A stretch of 64,000 bases of DNA, from NCBI GenBank assembly GCA_001898645.1, contig MKUQ01000016.1, positions 306,928 to 370,927 of the forward strand, given 5' to 3'. Source of the stretch: Burkholderiales bacterium 70-64 (GTDB lineage: Bacteria; Pseudomonadota; Gammaproteobacteria; Burkholderiales; Burkholderiaceae_E). The notes under the pieces were generated by a model. The model was not told where the DNA came from. It did not search any database and saw only the letters and a list, made by a program, of their open reading frames with translations. This document shows positions 24,626 to 33,192 of the stretch, piece by piece. How positions within the stretch are numbered: position 1 is the stretch's first letter; the number at the start of each line of letters is the position of its first letter. Made by a program: the position numbers and the translations under genes.

Positions 24626-26085
24626 CCGAAGAGATCCTCGTCAACCACACCGCGCACGAGACGCGCGTCGCGGTGATCCAGCAGGGCGCCACCCAGGAGC
24701 TGCACATCGAGCGCGCGGCCACGCGCGGGCTGGTCGGCAACGTCTGCCTGGGCAAGGTGTCGCGCGTGCTGCCCGGCATGCAGTCGGCGTTCATCGACAT
24801 CGGCCTGGAGCGCGCCGCCTTCCTGCACGTGGCCGACCTCTGGCAGTCGCGCAGCGGCTCGCCGGGCGGCGGCCTGCCCACCCCGATCGAGAAGCTGCTC
24901 TTCGAGGGCCAGCCGCTGCTGGTGCAGGTGATCAAGGATCCGCTCGGCACCAAGGGCGCGCGCCTGTCCACCCAGATCAGCATCGCCGGGCGGCTGCTGG
25001 TGTACCTGCCGCAGGACCCACACATCGGCGTGTCCCAGCGCATCGAGGACGAGGCCGAGCGCCAGGCGCTGCGCGCGCGCCTGCAGAAGCTGCTGCCGGC
25101 CGACGAGAAAGGCGGCTTCATCATCCGCACCTCGGCCGAGGAGGCGAGCGAGGCCGAGCTCGAGGCCGACATCGAATACCTGCGCCGGCGCTGGCGCCAG
25201 ATCCTCGAGGGTAGCCGCCTGCAGCCCGCGCCGGCCCTGCTGTACCAGGAGCTCAGCCTCGGCCAGCGCGTGCTGCGCGACATCGCCGGGGAAGCCACCG
25301 CGGCCATCCTGGTCGATTCGCCCGAGGCCCTGGCCGAGCTCACCGAGTTCGCGCGCACCTACATGCCGTCGATGGCCGGCAGGCTGCGCCAGTACGCGGG
25401 CGAGCGCGCGCTGTTCGAGCTCTACAACGTCGAGGACGAGATCGCCAAGGCGCTGTCGCGGCGCGTCGACCTGAAGTCGGGCGGCTACCTGATCATCGAC
25501 CAGACCGAGGCGATGACCACCATCGACGTCAACACCGGCGGCTACATCGGCGGGCGCAACTTCGACGACACCATCTTCCGCACCAACCTCGAGGCCGCGC
25601 ATGCCATCGCGCGCCAGCTGCGGGTGCGCAACCTGGGCGGCATCATCATCGTCGACTTCATCGACATGGCCAGCGGCGAGCACCGCGATCAGGTGCTGCA
25701 GGAGCTGCGCAAGGCGCTCGCGCGCGACCGCACCAAGTCCAGCGTCAACGGCTTCACCTCGCTCGGCCTGATCGAGATGACGCGCAAGCGCACCCGCGAA
25801 TCGCTCGCGCACCTGCTGCTCGAGCCCTGCCCCACCTGCGCCGGCAAGGGCCAAGTGAAGACCGCGCGCACCGTGTGCTACGAGATCCTGCGCGAGATCC
25901 AGCGCGAGGCGCGCCAGTTCAACCCGAAGGAGTTCCGCATCGTCGCCTCGCAGGAGGTGATCGACCTGTTCCTGGAGGAGGAAGCGCAGCCGCTGGCCGC
26001 GCTGGGCGACCTGATCGGGCGGCGCATCGCACTGCAGGTGGAGACGCTGTACCAGCAGGAGCAGTACGACATCGTCTTGATGTGA
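24622..26085 (+). CDS. rng: Ribonuclease G (RNase E/G family)
   Basis: 487 residues, matching RNase G rather than the longer RNase E. An S1-like domain ([28 protein letters not shown]) is followed by the catalytic part: sensor region [11 protein letters not shown], DNase I-like subdomain with [20 protein letters not shown] (metal-binding Asp), [15 protein letters not shown], and a Zn-link with CPTCAGKG. It has no C-terminal degradosome scaffold. It processes 16S rRNA 5' ends and some mRNAs. Last gene of the eight-gene operon, followed within 8 bp by a terminator hairpin. Confidence 0.96.
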   Translation: MTEEILVNHTAHETRVAVIQQGATQELHIERAATRGLVGNVCLGKVSRVLPGMQSAFIDIGLERAAFLHVADLWQSRSGSPGGGLPTPIEKLLFEGQPLLVQVIKDPLGTKGARLSTQISIAGRLLVYLPQDPHIGVSQRIEDEAERQALRARLQKLLPADEKGGFIIRTSAEEASEAELEADIEYLRRRWRQILEGSRLQPAPALLYQELSLGQRVLRDIAGEATAAILVDSPEALAELTEFARTYMPSMAGRLRQYAGERALFELYNVEDEIAKALSRRVDLKSGGYLIIDQTEAMTTIDVNTGGYIGGRNFDDTIFRTNLEAAHAIARQLRVRNLGGIIIVDFIDMASGEHRDQVLQELRKALARDRTKSSVNGFTSLGLIEMTRKRTRESLAHLLLEPCPTCAGKGQVKTARTVCYEILREIQREARQFNPKEFRIVASQEVIDLFLEEEAQPLAALGDLIGRRIALQVETLYQQEQYDIVLM

Positions 26086-26092
26086 CCTCCCC

Positions 26093-26112
26093 GGGGCGTC
26101 TCACGACGCCCC
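26093..26112 (+). terminator. Hairpin terminator after rng
   Basis: GGGGCGT-CTCACG-ACGCCCC, seven G+C-rich base pairs starting 7 bases after the rng stop. There is no strong T-run. It also lies just beyond the 3' end of the convergent Fic gene. Confidence 0.65.
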
Positions 26113-26139
26113 ATCAGGGATCCACGATCAGTACACCTG

Positions 26140-27330
26140 CTACGCTGAGCGGAAGGTGGCGCTCGAATTCTGGGCAGGCTTTCGCTCGACGCCGTGTGCC
26201 CACCCCGGCATGTCGACGTAGTAGCGCAGCGCCTTGCCGGCGCCCGCGGTCCACAGCTGGCCGTGCGCCACCATCTCACGGAGGTCGCGCGTCGCCGTGG
26301 CCTTGGAAACGCCGGTCAGCTTGATGTACTTCTCGGCGTTCAGGCCACCGGCAAATCCGCCGTCGCCGGCATCCAGCAGCCTTTGCAGCACTTTGCGCTG
26401 CCGCTCGTTGACCGCATGCTCGTGCTGGCCCCAGAAGCGCCGCTTCTCGATGGCCTGGTCGATCACCGCGCTGGACATGATGCACGCCGCCGCGATCTGG
26501 CGGGCGAACCAGCGCACCCAGTCCGTCACATCGACGCCGCCACGCGAAGCGGCATGGAGTGCTTCGTAGTACTCGGCGCGTGAGGCCAGCAATTGCCGCG
26601 ACAGGCTGTACAAGCGCACCGGCTGGCGCAAGTGCTGCGAGAGCGCCATGTCCGCAATCGCGCGCCCGATGCGGCCATTGCCGTCCTCGAACGGATGGAT
26701 GCTCTCGAACCACAGGTGGGCGATGGCCGCGCGGGCCAGTCCATCCAGCGTTGGAGCCGGCTTCGCGAACCAGCGCAGAAAGCGGTTCATCTGCACGGGC
26801 ACTTCGCGCGAAGACGGCGCTTCGTAGTGCACCACTTCGCGCCCCGGCGGGCCGCTCACGATCTGCATCGGGTCCTCATGCGTGCGCCAGCGGCCCACCG
26901 CAATGCGGCGGATGCCGGAAGTGCCGCCCGGGAACAGCGCGGCGTGCCAGCGCCACAGCCGGTCCGCGTCCAGTGGCTGGTCGCTGGCCGTGGTGGCATC
27001 GTTCAGCACTTCCACCAGCCCTTCGACGCGGCGATCGGCTCGCCCGGCCGCAGCGAGCCCCAGCCGCCGCATCACCGAAGAACGCACGGCGTCGCGCGCC
27101 AGCCGCTCGCCCTCGATGGCGGCGGTGGACAGCGCTTCATCGGCCAGCGCGTCCACGGCCAGCGGACTGGTCGCGCCCAGGCCAATCGCGGCCGCCTTGC
27201 CTTCGACGACGCCATGCATCCGATACGCCTCGGCCAAGCCCGGGGCCACCGCGGCTGCATCGAAGGCGAGGTTCGGCCAGTCGGGCTGCTGCCAGATCCA
27301 ACGTGGCTTGCGCGTCTTCATGAGCCGCAT
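26140..27330 (-). CDS. Fic-domain AMP-transferase-like protein, class II, with C-terminal winged helix
   Basis: 396 residues (ATG 27330, or MKTRKPRW nine bases later). Complete Fic motif HPFEDGNGRIGR with catalytic His212, preceded by the beta-hairpin flap (REVVHYEAP). An inhibitory helix motif of class II, T-A-A-I-E-G (Thr69, Glu73), precedes the Fic core, so it should be auto-inhibited by its own Glu. The N-terminus matches the DUF4172-like region, and the C-terminal quarter is a winged-helix region with KLTGVSKATATRDL. Fic proteins usually transfer AMP from ATP onto Tyr, Ser or Thr of target proteins. No antitoxin gene is needed for class II, and none is seen. An inverted repeat at the start suggests autoregulation. 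Isolated between rng and unrelated DNA, so probably acquired. Confidence 0.9.
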   Translation of the reverse strand: MRLMKTRKPRWIWQQPDWPNLAFDAAAVAPGLAEAYRMHGVVEGKAAAIGLGATSPLAVDALADEALSTAAIEGERLARDAVRSSVMRRLGLAAAGRADRRVEGLVEVLNDATTASDQPLDADRLWRWHAALFPGGTSGIRRIAVGRWRTHEDPMQIVSGPPGREVVHYEAPSSREVPVQMNRFLRWFAKPAPTLDGLARAAIAHLWFESIHPFEDGNGRIGRAIADMALSQHLRQPVRLYSLSRQLLASRAEYYEALHAASRGGVDVTDWVRWFARQIAAACIMSSAVIDQAIEKRRFWGQHEHAVNERQRKVLQRLLDAGDGGFAGGLNAEKYIKLTGVSKATATRDLREMVAHGQLWTAGAGKALRYYVDMPGWAHGVERKPAQNSSATFRSA

Positions 27331-27348
27331 TGTGGCAGATACGGCTCA
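27321..27348 (-). promoter_or_regulatory. Inverted repeat over the Fic gene start (putative operator)
   Basis: TGAGCCG-N14-CGGCTCA spans the start codon and 5' leader of the Fic gene. A third half-site, CGGCTCA, recurs at 27375-27381. The 21-bp phasing of the arms (two turns) fits a dimeric regulator, possibly the Fic protein's own winged helix. Inference only. Confidence 0.4.
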
Positions 27349-27981
27349 AATTGTGATCCGAAAATCAGGTATCTCGGCTCACAGCCCGGCGAGGTCTGAA
27401 CCCGATCCGGGCCCAGCGCTGGGCCTCGCCCCCGGTCAGACATTTTTGGTCCGGAAGCCACTCGACGGCACCTTGGCGGGCGATGCCGACTTCCAGCTTC
27501 TCCTCACCGCCGGGCTACCGCCTCAAGACGGTGCTGGGCGGACGCTTGCGTCGAAAGGATTCCCTATGGCTTCTACTACCACTACGAGTGCGACGCGGCG
27601 GGATCGACGAAGACGGGCAGGGTGGTCGGCAGCCACGGTGCATGTGATGCACTCGCGCTGGGCCAGCGGAGAAGAGCCGGGTATGGCCGATGCAGGGCGT
27701 GCCAGACCCCGGTGCTGATGAGGGCGAGGCTGCAGACGAAGTCGCCGCCTAGGAGTAGCTCTGCTCGCCCACGACGCCAACTGCCCGTGCGGATCGGAGC
27801 CTCGACCTATCCTGGCGGACGGCAGTAGTAGAGCGGCCGTAGTTCCGTCGCTCAGATTAGTGCATTCGGCTTCGCAAGCCACACACCTCCCGGATCCCTT
27901 CTTTCAGCATCGATTCATGCTTGCGGTCGCACAGTGGACGCACAGTCGATACCGACTGGGTCACACGAAGAGGAGATCATC
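27349..27981. other. Intergenic stretch of about 630 bp without a supportable gene
   Basis: No reading frame here has a convincing start, family motif or codon pattern. A perfect 16-bp palindrome GGCCCAGCGCTGGGCC (27410-27425) is followed 17 bases later by a run of five T, a possible terminator. Short frames such as one reading RIPYGFYYHYECDAAG near 27556-27603 look like a gene relic, but no family is recognised. Codon and base use differ from the neighbouring operons, in keeping with decayed acquired DNA. Confidence 0.5.
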
Positions 27982-28296
27982 ATGAGATCGACCGTGCTTG
28001 CCGGCTGTGTCGCCATCGTGGCGGCCACCATCGGCGGCCCACTACTGGCTGGCGATCGCGCGAACGATCGCAACCAGGCCCGCGAGCGCCAGCCTGCCAC
28101 GGCCACGTCCCGAGCAGGCGGATTCGACTCCGGCATGCAAGTCATCGTCAATGGCGCCGGCCCCGGCGAAGCGGGCTACGGCTGGCGCTACTTCTCGGAT
28201 CCGGGCGCGCGGCGCGCCGTCGTGATCAGCCCGCAGGGCGACTACTACTTCAGCCGAGGCAAGGGTCTGCGCTGGGTTGCAGCGGTCAAGACCTGA
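27982..28296 (+). CDS. Small secreted protein of unknown function, 104 aa
   Basis: A good ribosome-binding site (AAGAGGAGATC) precedes ATG 27982. The first 24 residues form a cleavable signal peptide (VLAGCVAIVAATIGGPLLAG). The mature part is polar and basic first (DRANDRNQARERQPATAT), then a compact C-terminal region with MQVIVNGAGPGEAGYGWRYF, VVISPQGDYYFSRGKGLRWV. No domain is recognised; the aromatic-rich C-terminus with regular spacing suggests a small beta-structure in the periplasm. It stands alone, with a gene-poor stretch upstream and a strong hairpin downstream. The stop codon lies inside a CCTGAG tandem repeat (28292-28314). Confidence 0.75.
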   Translation: MRSTVLAGCVAIVAATIGGPLLAGDRANDRNQARERQPATATSRAGGFDSGMQVIVNGAGPGEAGYGWRYFSDPGARRAVVISPQGDYYFSRGKGLRWVAAVKT

Positions 28297-28314
28297 GCCT
28301 GAGCCTGAGCCTGA
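28292..28314 (+). repeat. CCTGAG hexamer repeat at the stop codon
   Basis: CCTGAG is repeated three times, followed by CCTGA, starting within the last codons of the orphan secreted protein; the first TGA is its stop. Slippage would not change the protein because the first unit ends it. Confidence 0.85.
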
Positions 28315-28322
28315 CCCCTCGG

Positions 28323-28356
28323 GCCGACCGCCGCGCAAGGCCTCGCGGCGGTCGGC
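28323..28356 (+). terminator. Strong hairpin after the orphan secreted protein
   Basis: GCCGACCGCCGCG and its exact complement, 13 base pairs with an 8-base loop (28336-28343). No T-run follows. It separates the orphan gene from the branched-chain transport operon starting at 28486. Confidence 0.7.
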
Positions 28357-28485
28357 TCACTGAGTCGCTTCCCAAAGCGGCCTCTTTCGACTCAAAATGC
28401 GGAGCGGCCGTCCCGGCCCGCCCACCCGCTGCGTCCATCCGGCCGGCGGCGACGAGATCCACCACCAAGAACGAGGAGATGCATG

Positions 28486-29664
28486 ATGAACAGGATGTTG
28501 TCGTCGCTCCTGGCGGGCGCGGCGTTGATCGCGGGCCTCGGCGCGGCGCAGGCGCAGGGACAGGAAAAGCTGAGGGTGGGCGTGATCGGCACCCTGTCGG
28601 GCCCGCCCGCGGTGCTCGGCCAGCAGATGCGCAACGGCTTCCAGCTCGCGGTGAAGGAACTCGGCGGCAAGCTCGGCGGCCGCGAGGTCGAGGTGATCGT
28701 GCAGGACGACGAGCTCAAGCCCGACGTCGCCGTGAACAAGGCCAAGGCGCTGGTCGACCGCGACAAGGTCGATTTCGTGGTCGGGCCGATCTTCTCCAAC
28801 ATCCTGCAGGCCATCATCAAGCCGGTCACCGATAGCGGCGCGTTCCTGATCAGCCCCAACGCCGGCACCTCCAACTTCGCCGGCCGGGAGTGCAATCCGA
28901 ACTTCTTCGTGACCTCCTACCAGAACGACCAGATCTTCGAGATCTCCGGCAAGTACGCGCAGGACTCCGGCATCCGCAAGCTCTACCTGATGGCGCCGAA
29001 CTACCAGGCCGGCAAGGACGCGCTGGCCGGCGTCAAGCGCCAGTACAAGGGGGAGGTCGTGGACGAGGTGTACGTCCCGCTCAACCAGCTCGACTATTCC
29101 GCCGAGCTCTCGCGCATCGCCGCGGCGCGGCCGGACGCGATCTTCGTGTTCCTGCCGGGCGGCATGGGCGTGAACTTCGTCAAGCAGTTCCGCCAGGCGG
29201 GGCTCGCCGACCGGGTCAAGTTCCTGTCGGCCTTCACGGTCGATGAATCCACGCTGCCGGCGCAGCAGGACGCCGCGCTCGGTCTGCTCGGCGGCGCCAA
29301 CTGGGCGCCCGATCTGGACAACCCGCAGAACCGCAGCTTCGTCGCCGCCTACGAGAAGGCATTCGATGCGGTGCCGGCCACCTACGCCTTCCAGGCGTAC
29401 GACGCCGCGCTGCTGATCGACAGCGCCCTGCGGCTGACCAAGGGCGACACCAGGGACAAGAAGGCCTTGCGCGAAGCGCTCATGAAGGCCGATTTCCGTT
29501 CCCTGCGCGGCAACTTCAAGTTCAACGTCAACCACTACCCGATCCAGGACTTCTACCTGACCAAGGTGGCCAAGCGCGCCGACGGCCGCTACCAGACCGA
29601 GATCGTGGAGAAGGTCTTCCGCGACATGGCGGACCCCTACGTCAAGGACTGCAGGATGCGCTGA
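28486..29664 (+). CDS. Branched-chain amino-acid-type ABC transporter periplasmic binding protein
   Basis: 392 residues with a clear Sec signal (MLSSLLAGAALIAGLGAAQAQG, quoted to its AQA cleavage region) and a type I periplasmic-binding fold (Peripla_BP_6): KLRVGVIGTLSGPPAVLGQQ, then VDFVVGPIFSNILQAIIKPV and FLISPNAGTSNFAG. ATG 28486 has better spacing from GAGGAG than ATG 28483. It captures the substrate for the LivHMGF components encoded directly downstream. In Burkholderiales such systems carry branched-chain amino acids, amides, urea or aromatic acids, so the ligand cannot be assigned. Confidence 0.93.
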   Translation: MNRMLSSLLAGAALIAGLGAAQAQGQEKLRVGVIGTLSGPPAVLGQQMRNGFQLAVKELGGKLGGREVEVIVQDDELKPDVAVNKAKALVDRDKVDFVVGPIFSNILQAIIKPVTDSGAFLISPNAGTSNFAGRECNPNFFVTSYQNDQIFEISGKYAQDSGIRKLYLMAPNYQAGKDALAGVKRQYKGEVVDEVYVPLNQLDYSAELSRIAAARPDAIFVFLPGGMGVNFVKQFRQAGLADRVKFLSAFTVDESTLPAQQDAALGLLGGANWAPDLDNPQNRSFVAAYEKAFDAVPATYAFQAYDAALLIDSALRLTKGDTRDKKALREALMKADFRSLRGNFKFNVNHYPIQDFYLTKVAKRADGRYQTEIVEKVFRDMADPYVKDCRMR

Positions 29665-29689
29665 TCTCGCGGCGAGCGCCCCGCGCCCG

Positions 29690-30613
29690 ATGTCCCTCGC
29701 GCTTTTCGTCGTCCAGGCCCTGAACGGGGTGCAGCTCGGCGTGCTGCTGTTCCTGATCGCCGCGGGCCTGACGCTGGTGTTCGGCGTGATGGACTTCATC
29801 AACCTCGCCCACGGCGTCCAGTACATGCTGGGCGCCTATTTCGGGGTCATGTTCTACGCGCTCACCGGCAGCTTCCCCGCCGCGCTGGCGCTGACGCTCG
29901 CGGCCGCGCTCGCCTGCGGGCTGGCGCTGGAGTTCCTCGTCTTCCGCCACCTGTACGGGCGCGACCACCTGGAGCACGTGATCGCCACCTTCGGCATCAT
30001 CCTGTTCCTGAACCAGGGCGTGAAGTTCGTCTGGGGCGCTGCCCCGCTGTCGCTGCCGACGCCGCAGGCGCTGTCGGGCTCGGTCGCGCTGATGCCGGGC
30101 CTGCTCTATCCGGTGTGGCGGCTGGTGATCATCGGCGCGGGCCTCGCCGTCGCGCTGCTGCTCTATTTCCTGGTGGCGCGCACCCGCGTCGGGATGCTGG
30201 TGCGCGCCGGCTCCACCCATGCCGCCATGGTCTCGGCGCTCGGCGTCGACATCCGCCGCCTGTTCATGGTGGTGTTCGGCTTCGGCGCGATGCTGGCCGG
30301 CTTCGCCGGGATCATGATCGCGCCCATCCTCTCGGTCGAGCCCGGCATGGGCGACACCATCCTCATCCTCGCCTTCGTGGTGATCGTCATCGGCGGCATC
30401 GGCTCGATCCGCGGCGCCTTCGTCGCCGCGCTGCTGGTCGGGCTGGTGGATACCCTCGGACGCTCCTTCGCGGTCGACGTCCTGCGCCTGTTCCTCGCAC
30501 CCTCGCCGGCCCGCACCGTCGGCCCGGCCCTCGCCTCGATGCTGATCTACCTGCTGATGGCCGCCGTCCTGTACTTGCGCCCCAGCGGCCTGTTCCCGGC
30601 CAGGGGGCGATGA
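29690..30613 (+). CDS. ABC transporter permease, LivH type
   Basis: 307 residues with eight or so hydrophobic helices. LivH signatures: LNGVQLGVLLFLIAAGLTLVFGVMDFINLAHG (core piece GLTLVFGVMDFINLAHG) near the N-terminus, and in the coupling loop SALGVDIRRLFMVVFGFGAM. One of two inner-membrane permease subunits. It follows the binding protein by 25 bp, and LivM starts one base after its stop. Confidence 0.93.
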   Translation: MSLALFVVQALNGVQLGVLLFLIAAGLTLVFGVMDFINLAHGVQYMLGAYFGVMFYALTGSFPAALALTLAAALACGLALEFLVFRHLYGRDHLEHVIATFGIILFLNQGVKFVWGAAPLSLPTPQALSGSVALMPGLLYPVWRLVIIGAGLAVALLLYFLVARTRVGMLVRAGSTHAAMVSALGVDIRRLFMVVFGFGAMLAGFAGIMIAPILSVEPGMGDTILILAFVVIVIGGIGSIRGAFVAALLVGLVDTLGRSFAVDVLRLFLAPSPARTVGPALASMLIYLLMAAVLYLRPSGLFPARGR

Positions 30614-30614
30614 C

Positions 30615-31622
30615 ATGGCGCAGGCGGACCTGATGCGCAGCGGCGCGGTGCGGGCCGCCGCACCGCCGCGCCCGGGTGCAGGCGGGCTGGTCGTGCCGGC
30701 GGTCCTCTTCGGTGCGTTCGCGGCCGTGCCCCTGCTCGGCGCCTTCGTCGCCGAGTCGTGGCTGCTCGGCATGGCGACGCGGATGATGATCTTCGCCATC
30801 GCCGCGCTCGCCCTCGACCTGCTGGTCGGCTACGGCGGCCTGGTGTCGTTCGGCCACGCTGCCTTCATCGGCATCGGCGCCTACGCCGTCGGCATCCTCG
30901 CCGCGCACGGCATCGGCGACGCCCTCGTCGCCCTGCCGGTCGCGCTGGCTGCCTGCGCGCTGTTCGCCTGGCTCACCGGCAGCATCTGCCTGCGCACGCG
31001 CGGCGTCTACTTCATCATGATCACGCTCGCCTTCGGCCAGATGGCATTCTTCACCGCGGGCTCGCTCGCGCCCTACGGCGGCGACGACGGGCTGACCCTG
31101 CACGCCCGCAACACCGTCGCGGGGCTGCCATGGCTCGACGACGACCGCTTCTTCCATTACTTCGTGCTGGCGTGCCTGGTGGCCACCTGGCTCGCGTGCC
31201 GCGCGCTCGTCGCCTCGCGCTTCGGGCGCGTGTTCCGGGGCGTGAAGGAGAACGCCACGCGCGTGGCCATGCTCGGCTTCGAGGTCTATCGCTTCCGGCT
31301 GGCGGGCTACGTCATCGCCGGCACGATCGGTGGGCTGTCCGGTTTCCTGCTCGCCAACGCGACGAATTTCGTCAGCCCCGCCTACATGTCGTGGCAGCGC
31401 TCGGGCGAGCTGCTGGTCATGATCATCCTCGGCGGCACCGGCACGCTGCAGGGTGCGATCGCCGGCACCACGATCTACCTGCTGGCCGAGGAATGGCTGT
31501 CGGGCCTGACCGAGCACTGGAAGATGATCTTCGGTCCCCTGCTGGTGCTGGCGGTGCTGTTCGTGCCGGGCGGCCTGAGCGGCATCGGCGCGGCCCTGCT
31601 GCGGCGGGTGCGCCGTGGCTGA
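30615..31622 (+). CDS. ABC transporter permease, LivM type
   Basis: 335 residues. LivM signatures LLVGYGGLVSFGHAAFIGIG and the coupling-helix region FRGVKENATRVAMLGFEVYR, followed by YVIAGTIGGLSGFL. About ten hydrophobic helices with a charged N-terminal extension of 20-25 residues. AGGGGGCG precedes the ATG. It pairs with LivH to form the translocation path, and its 3' end overlaps livG by eight bases. Confidence 0.93.
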   Translation: MAQADLMRSGAVRAAAPPRPGAGGLVVPAVLFGAFAAVPLLGAFVAESWLLGMATRMMIFAIAALALDLLVGYGGLVSFGHAAFIGIGAYAVGILAAHGIGDALVALPVALAACALFAWLTGSICLRTRGVYFIMITLAFGQMAFFTAGSLAPYGGDDGLTLHARNTVAGLPWLDDDRFFHYFVLACLVATWLACRALVASRFGRVFRGVKENATRVAMLGFEVYRFRLAGYVIAGTIGGLSGFLLANATNFVSPAYMSWQRSGELLVMIILGGTGTLQGAIAGTTIYLLAEEWLSGLTEHWKMIFGPLLVLAVLFVPGGLSGIGAALLRRVRRG

Positions 31623-32367
31623 GCCGGTCCTGCGGCTGGAGCGGGTGCTCAAGAATTTCGGCGGCCTGCGCGTCACCGACGGCGTGAGCCTGGAGATCCT
31701 GCCGGGGGAAACGCATGCGCTGATCGGCCCCAACGGCGCCGGCAAGACCTCGCTCATCAACCAGGTGTGCGGCCTGATCAGGCCGGACGGCGGGCGCATC
31801 GTCCTCGCCGGCCGCGATGTCACGCATGCTCCGCCGCACACCCGCGCCCGCCTCGGGCTGGCGCGCTCCTTCCAGGTCACCTCGGTGCTGCCCGGCTTCT
31901 CCGCGCTGGAGAACGTCTCGCTCGCCGTGCAGGCACATGCCGGATCGAGCTATCGCTTCTTCGGCAATGCCGCGGCCGAGGCCGCGCTGGTCGGGCCGGC
32001 GATGGCTGCCCTGGCCGACGTCGGCCTCGCGGCGCGCGCCGGCGTGGCCGCCGCGCGCCTCTCGCACGGCGAGAAGCGCGCGCTCGAGCTGGCGATGGCG
32101 CTGGCGGTGCAGCCCAGGCTGCTGCTGCTCGACGAGCCGATGGCGGGCACCGGCCCCGAAGAGACCGGCGAGCTGGTGGCGGCGCTGCAGCGGCTCAAGG
32201 GACGCTTCCCGATGCTGCTGGTCGAGCACGACATGCAGGCGGTATTCGCGCTCGCCGATCGCATCTCGGTGCTGATCGACGGCCGCATCCTCGCCAGCGG
32301 CACCCCCGACCAGGTGCGCGGCGACCCGCAGGTGATCGCCGCCTACCTGGGCGAAGGGATGGAGTGA
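31615..32367 (+). CDS. ABC transporter ATPase, LivG type
   Basis: 250 residues from GTG 31615, inside the end of livM. Walker A GPNGAGKTS, Q-loop region GLARSFQVTSVLPGFS, ABC signature LSHGEKRALELAMAL (S-H-G-E-K, a usual LivG variant), Walker B LLLLDEPMAGTGPEE and switch His in LLVEHDMQAVFAL. The C-terminal extension GEGME is typical of LivG. Energises uptake together with LivF. Confidence 0.94.
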   Translation: MAEPVLRLERVLKNFGGLRVTDGVSLEILPGETHALIGPNGAGKTSLINQVCGLIRPDGGRIVLAGRDVTHAPPHTRARLGLARSFQVTSVLPGFSALENVSLAVQAHAGSSYRFFGNAAAEAALVGPAMAALADVGLAARAGVAAARLSHGEKRALELAMALAVQPRLLLLDEPMAGTGPEETGELVAALQRLKGRFPMLLVEHDMQAVFALADRISVLIDGRILASGTPDQVRGDPQVIAAYLGEGME

Positions 32368-32369
32368 GC

Positions 32370-33068
<699 letters not shown>

Positions 33069-33128
33069 CGGCATCGGCGAGGATGGCGAGCAAGGGTCTC
33101 GAACCGCCCGCCGCACCCTGAAATTGGA

Positions 33129-33184
33129 AATGGAGCTTCCTTGAAAATGGAGCTTCCTTGAAATTTGATCATCTTGCGATCAAA
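33129..33184 (+). promoter_or_regulatory. A+T-rich tandem repeat and inverted repeat before the AAA/DUF4143 gene
   Basis: AATGGAGCTTCCTTGAA is repeated exactly twice in tandem (33129-33145, 33146-33162). It is followed by TTTGATC-N7-GATCAAA (33164-33184), nine bases before the start codon. The stretch is far richer in A+T than its surroundings. The inverted repeat is placed to work as an operator covering the promoter or ribosome-binding site. Confidence 0.5.
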
Positions 33185-33192
33185 ATACACGG

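Noticed and set aside
26140..27330. Fic-type toxin with separate antitoxin
   Set aside because: The inhibitory motif is inside the same protein (class II), and no small antitoxin frame lies next to it.
27523..27882. Minus-strand frame of about 119 codons in the gene-poor stretch
   Set aside because: No ribosome-binding site, no recognisable motif and Arg/Pro/Ala composition typical of random G+C-rich frames.
33085..33120. T-loop-like GGTTCGAGACC on the minus strand, possible tRNA
   Set aside because: No matching acceptor, D-arm or anticodon stem can be drawn in the surrounding 90 bases.
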